Shown piece after piece: positions 63,521-64,000 of a stretch of DNA of 64,000 bases. The DNA comes from Alitta virens (lineage: Eukaryota > Annelida > Polychaeta > Phyllodocida > Nereididae), in the NCBI GenBank assembly GCA_932294295.1, contig OW028575.1:14016058-14080057 (forward strand), written 5' to 3'. The stretch's first letter is position 1, and each line of letters begins with the position of its first letter. Under the pieces are notes generated by a model. That model was not told the origin of the DNA. It did not search any database and saw only the letters and a list, made by a program, of their open reading frames with translations. The translations under genes were made by a program, and so were the position numbers.

Positions 63521-64000
63521 TCTTATGCAGTTAGTGGTTAGCCACACGGGTTTACTGACATATACTATGACCATTCACTTAAATCTTCTAGAATCATATC
63601 GTTCTTAGTCGAATTGGCGGGAATAGCTGTCGCGCCAGGGTCTTGAGTTGGGATTAGAGATTCCAAACCGCACTTGCAGAAAGTGTGTGCTAGGTTGTCA
63701 TCATTCATGCGGGTTTCTCGCTAGGCCTGCTTAATGTATATAAGCAAATTTATCCTACCATGTCATAAATGATTATAGTGTACATGCTCGTCCTCAGTTT
63801 CGTAAATGCGTAAGATGGGTGATATCATGGGCCTAAAGGTCCCTGAGGTACCAAAAAACTGCCTTAGGCTTTTTATATATGCTGTCCACGACAAACCCTA
63901 GAACTATATTGCTACCTGAGTGTTATTAACACAATTCTTTAACATTTGACCATGAAGGCAATTTTAGTATATGAAGGTCATTTCACAGGAGTCAACTCGG
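63521..64000. other. Upstream flank, no gene seen
   Basis: The sequence to the right of the candidate promoter returns to AT-rich composition. No exon, divergent start or repeat could be recognised. Confidence 0.45.

Noticed and set aside
1..64000. CRISPR arrays, operons, phage or bacterial mobile systems
   Set aside because: No direct-repeat/spacer pattern, no long ORFs and no ribosome binding sites. The splice sites and repeats are those of an animal genome.

Overview
This window is AT-rich, intron-like animal DNA. No prokaryotic signal is present: the open reading frames are all short (157 codons at most), none resembles a protein family I recognise, and none has an operon-like arrangement or a ribosome binding site. 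The repeats are those of a metazoan genome: decayed tRNA-derived SINEs, fold-back MITEs, a hAT-like MITE, CR1/L2-like 3' tails, (CAG)n/(CTG)n and C-tract microsatellites, and minisatellites. The mix would suit a marine invertebrate deuterostome such as an echinoderm or hemichordate, but nothing seen fixes the species.

The only coding segment I can support lies at the right edge on the minus strand. It is a short first coding exon (63262-63316) that begins in a very good Kozak context, encodes a signal peptide (MESLFGCKFFVVLLGLLS) and stops in phase 1 at a consensus splice donor. A CpG-richer promoter and 5' leader region lies to its right (about 63317-63520), with an initiator match, a CTCF-like motif and a TATA-like element. 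I see no convincing second exon in the remaining 63 kb, so the simplest reading is that the whole window is the start of one very long first intron of a gene for a secreted or membrane protein, running right to left.

Two sites strongly support that reading. At 44539/44540 and 16484/16485 the minus strand carries a complete 3' splice site (branch point, polypyrimidine tract, CAG) fused directly to a 5' splice site (GTGAGT) with no exon between them. This is the textbook form of a recursive splice site (ratchet point), which lets very long introns be removed in steps. Both are on the same strand as the signal-peptide exon, and they cut the intron into segments of 18.7 kb, 28.1 kb and at least 16.5 kb. 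They are the main discovery of the window.

Region by region: 1-8 kb is mostly unique sequence with a few candidate regulatory motifs. 8-12.3 kb holds SINE-like tRNA relics, CR1/L2-like tails and a degenerate AT-rich minisatellite. 16.5 kb is the distal ratchet. 22.1-22.8 kb has a small hairpin and one copy of a fold-back MITE whose second copy is at 31.5 kb. 24.2-24.7 kb is a GC/CpG-richer patch. 28.4 kb is a cluster of bHLH/bZIP-type sites inside a palindrome. 36-42 kb has a diverged tandem duplication and TAAT-rich stretches that look like conserved non-coding candidates. 44.5 kb is the proximal ratchet, followed by a hAT-like MITE at 45.3-45.7 kb and a dense, strand-biased cluster of nuclear-receptor half-sites at 46.4-47.6 kb. 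59 kb has an exact 19-bp x 5 repeat and a long palindrome. 63.2-63.5 kb is the exon and promoter.
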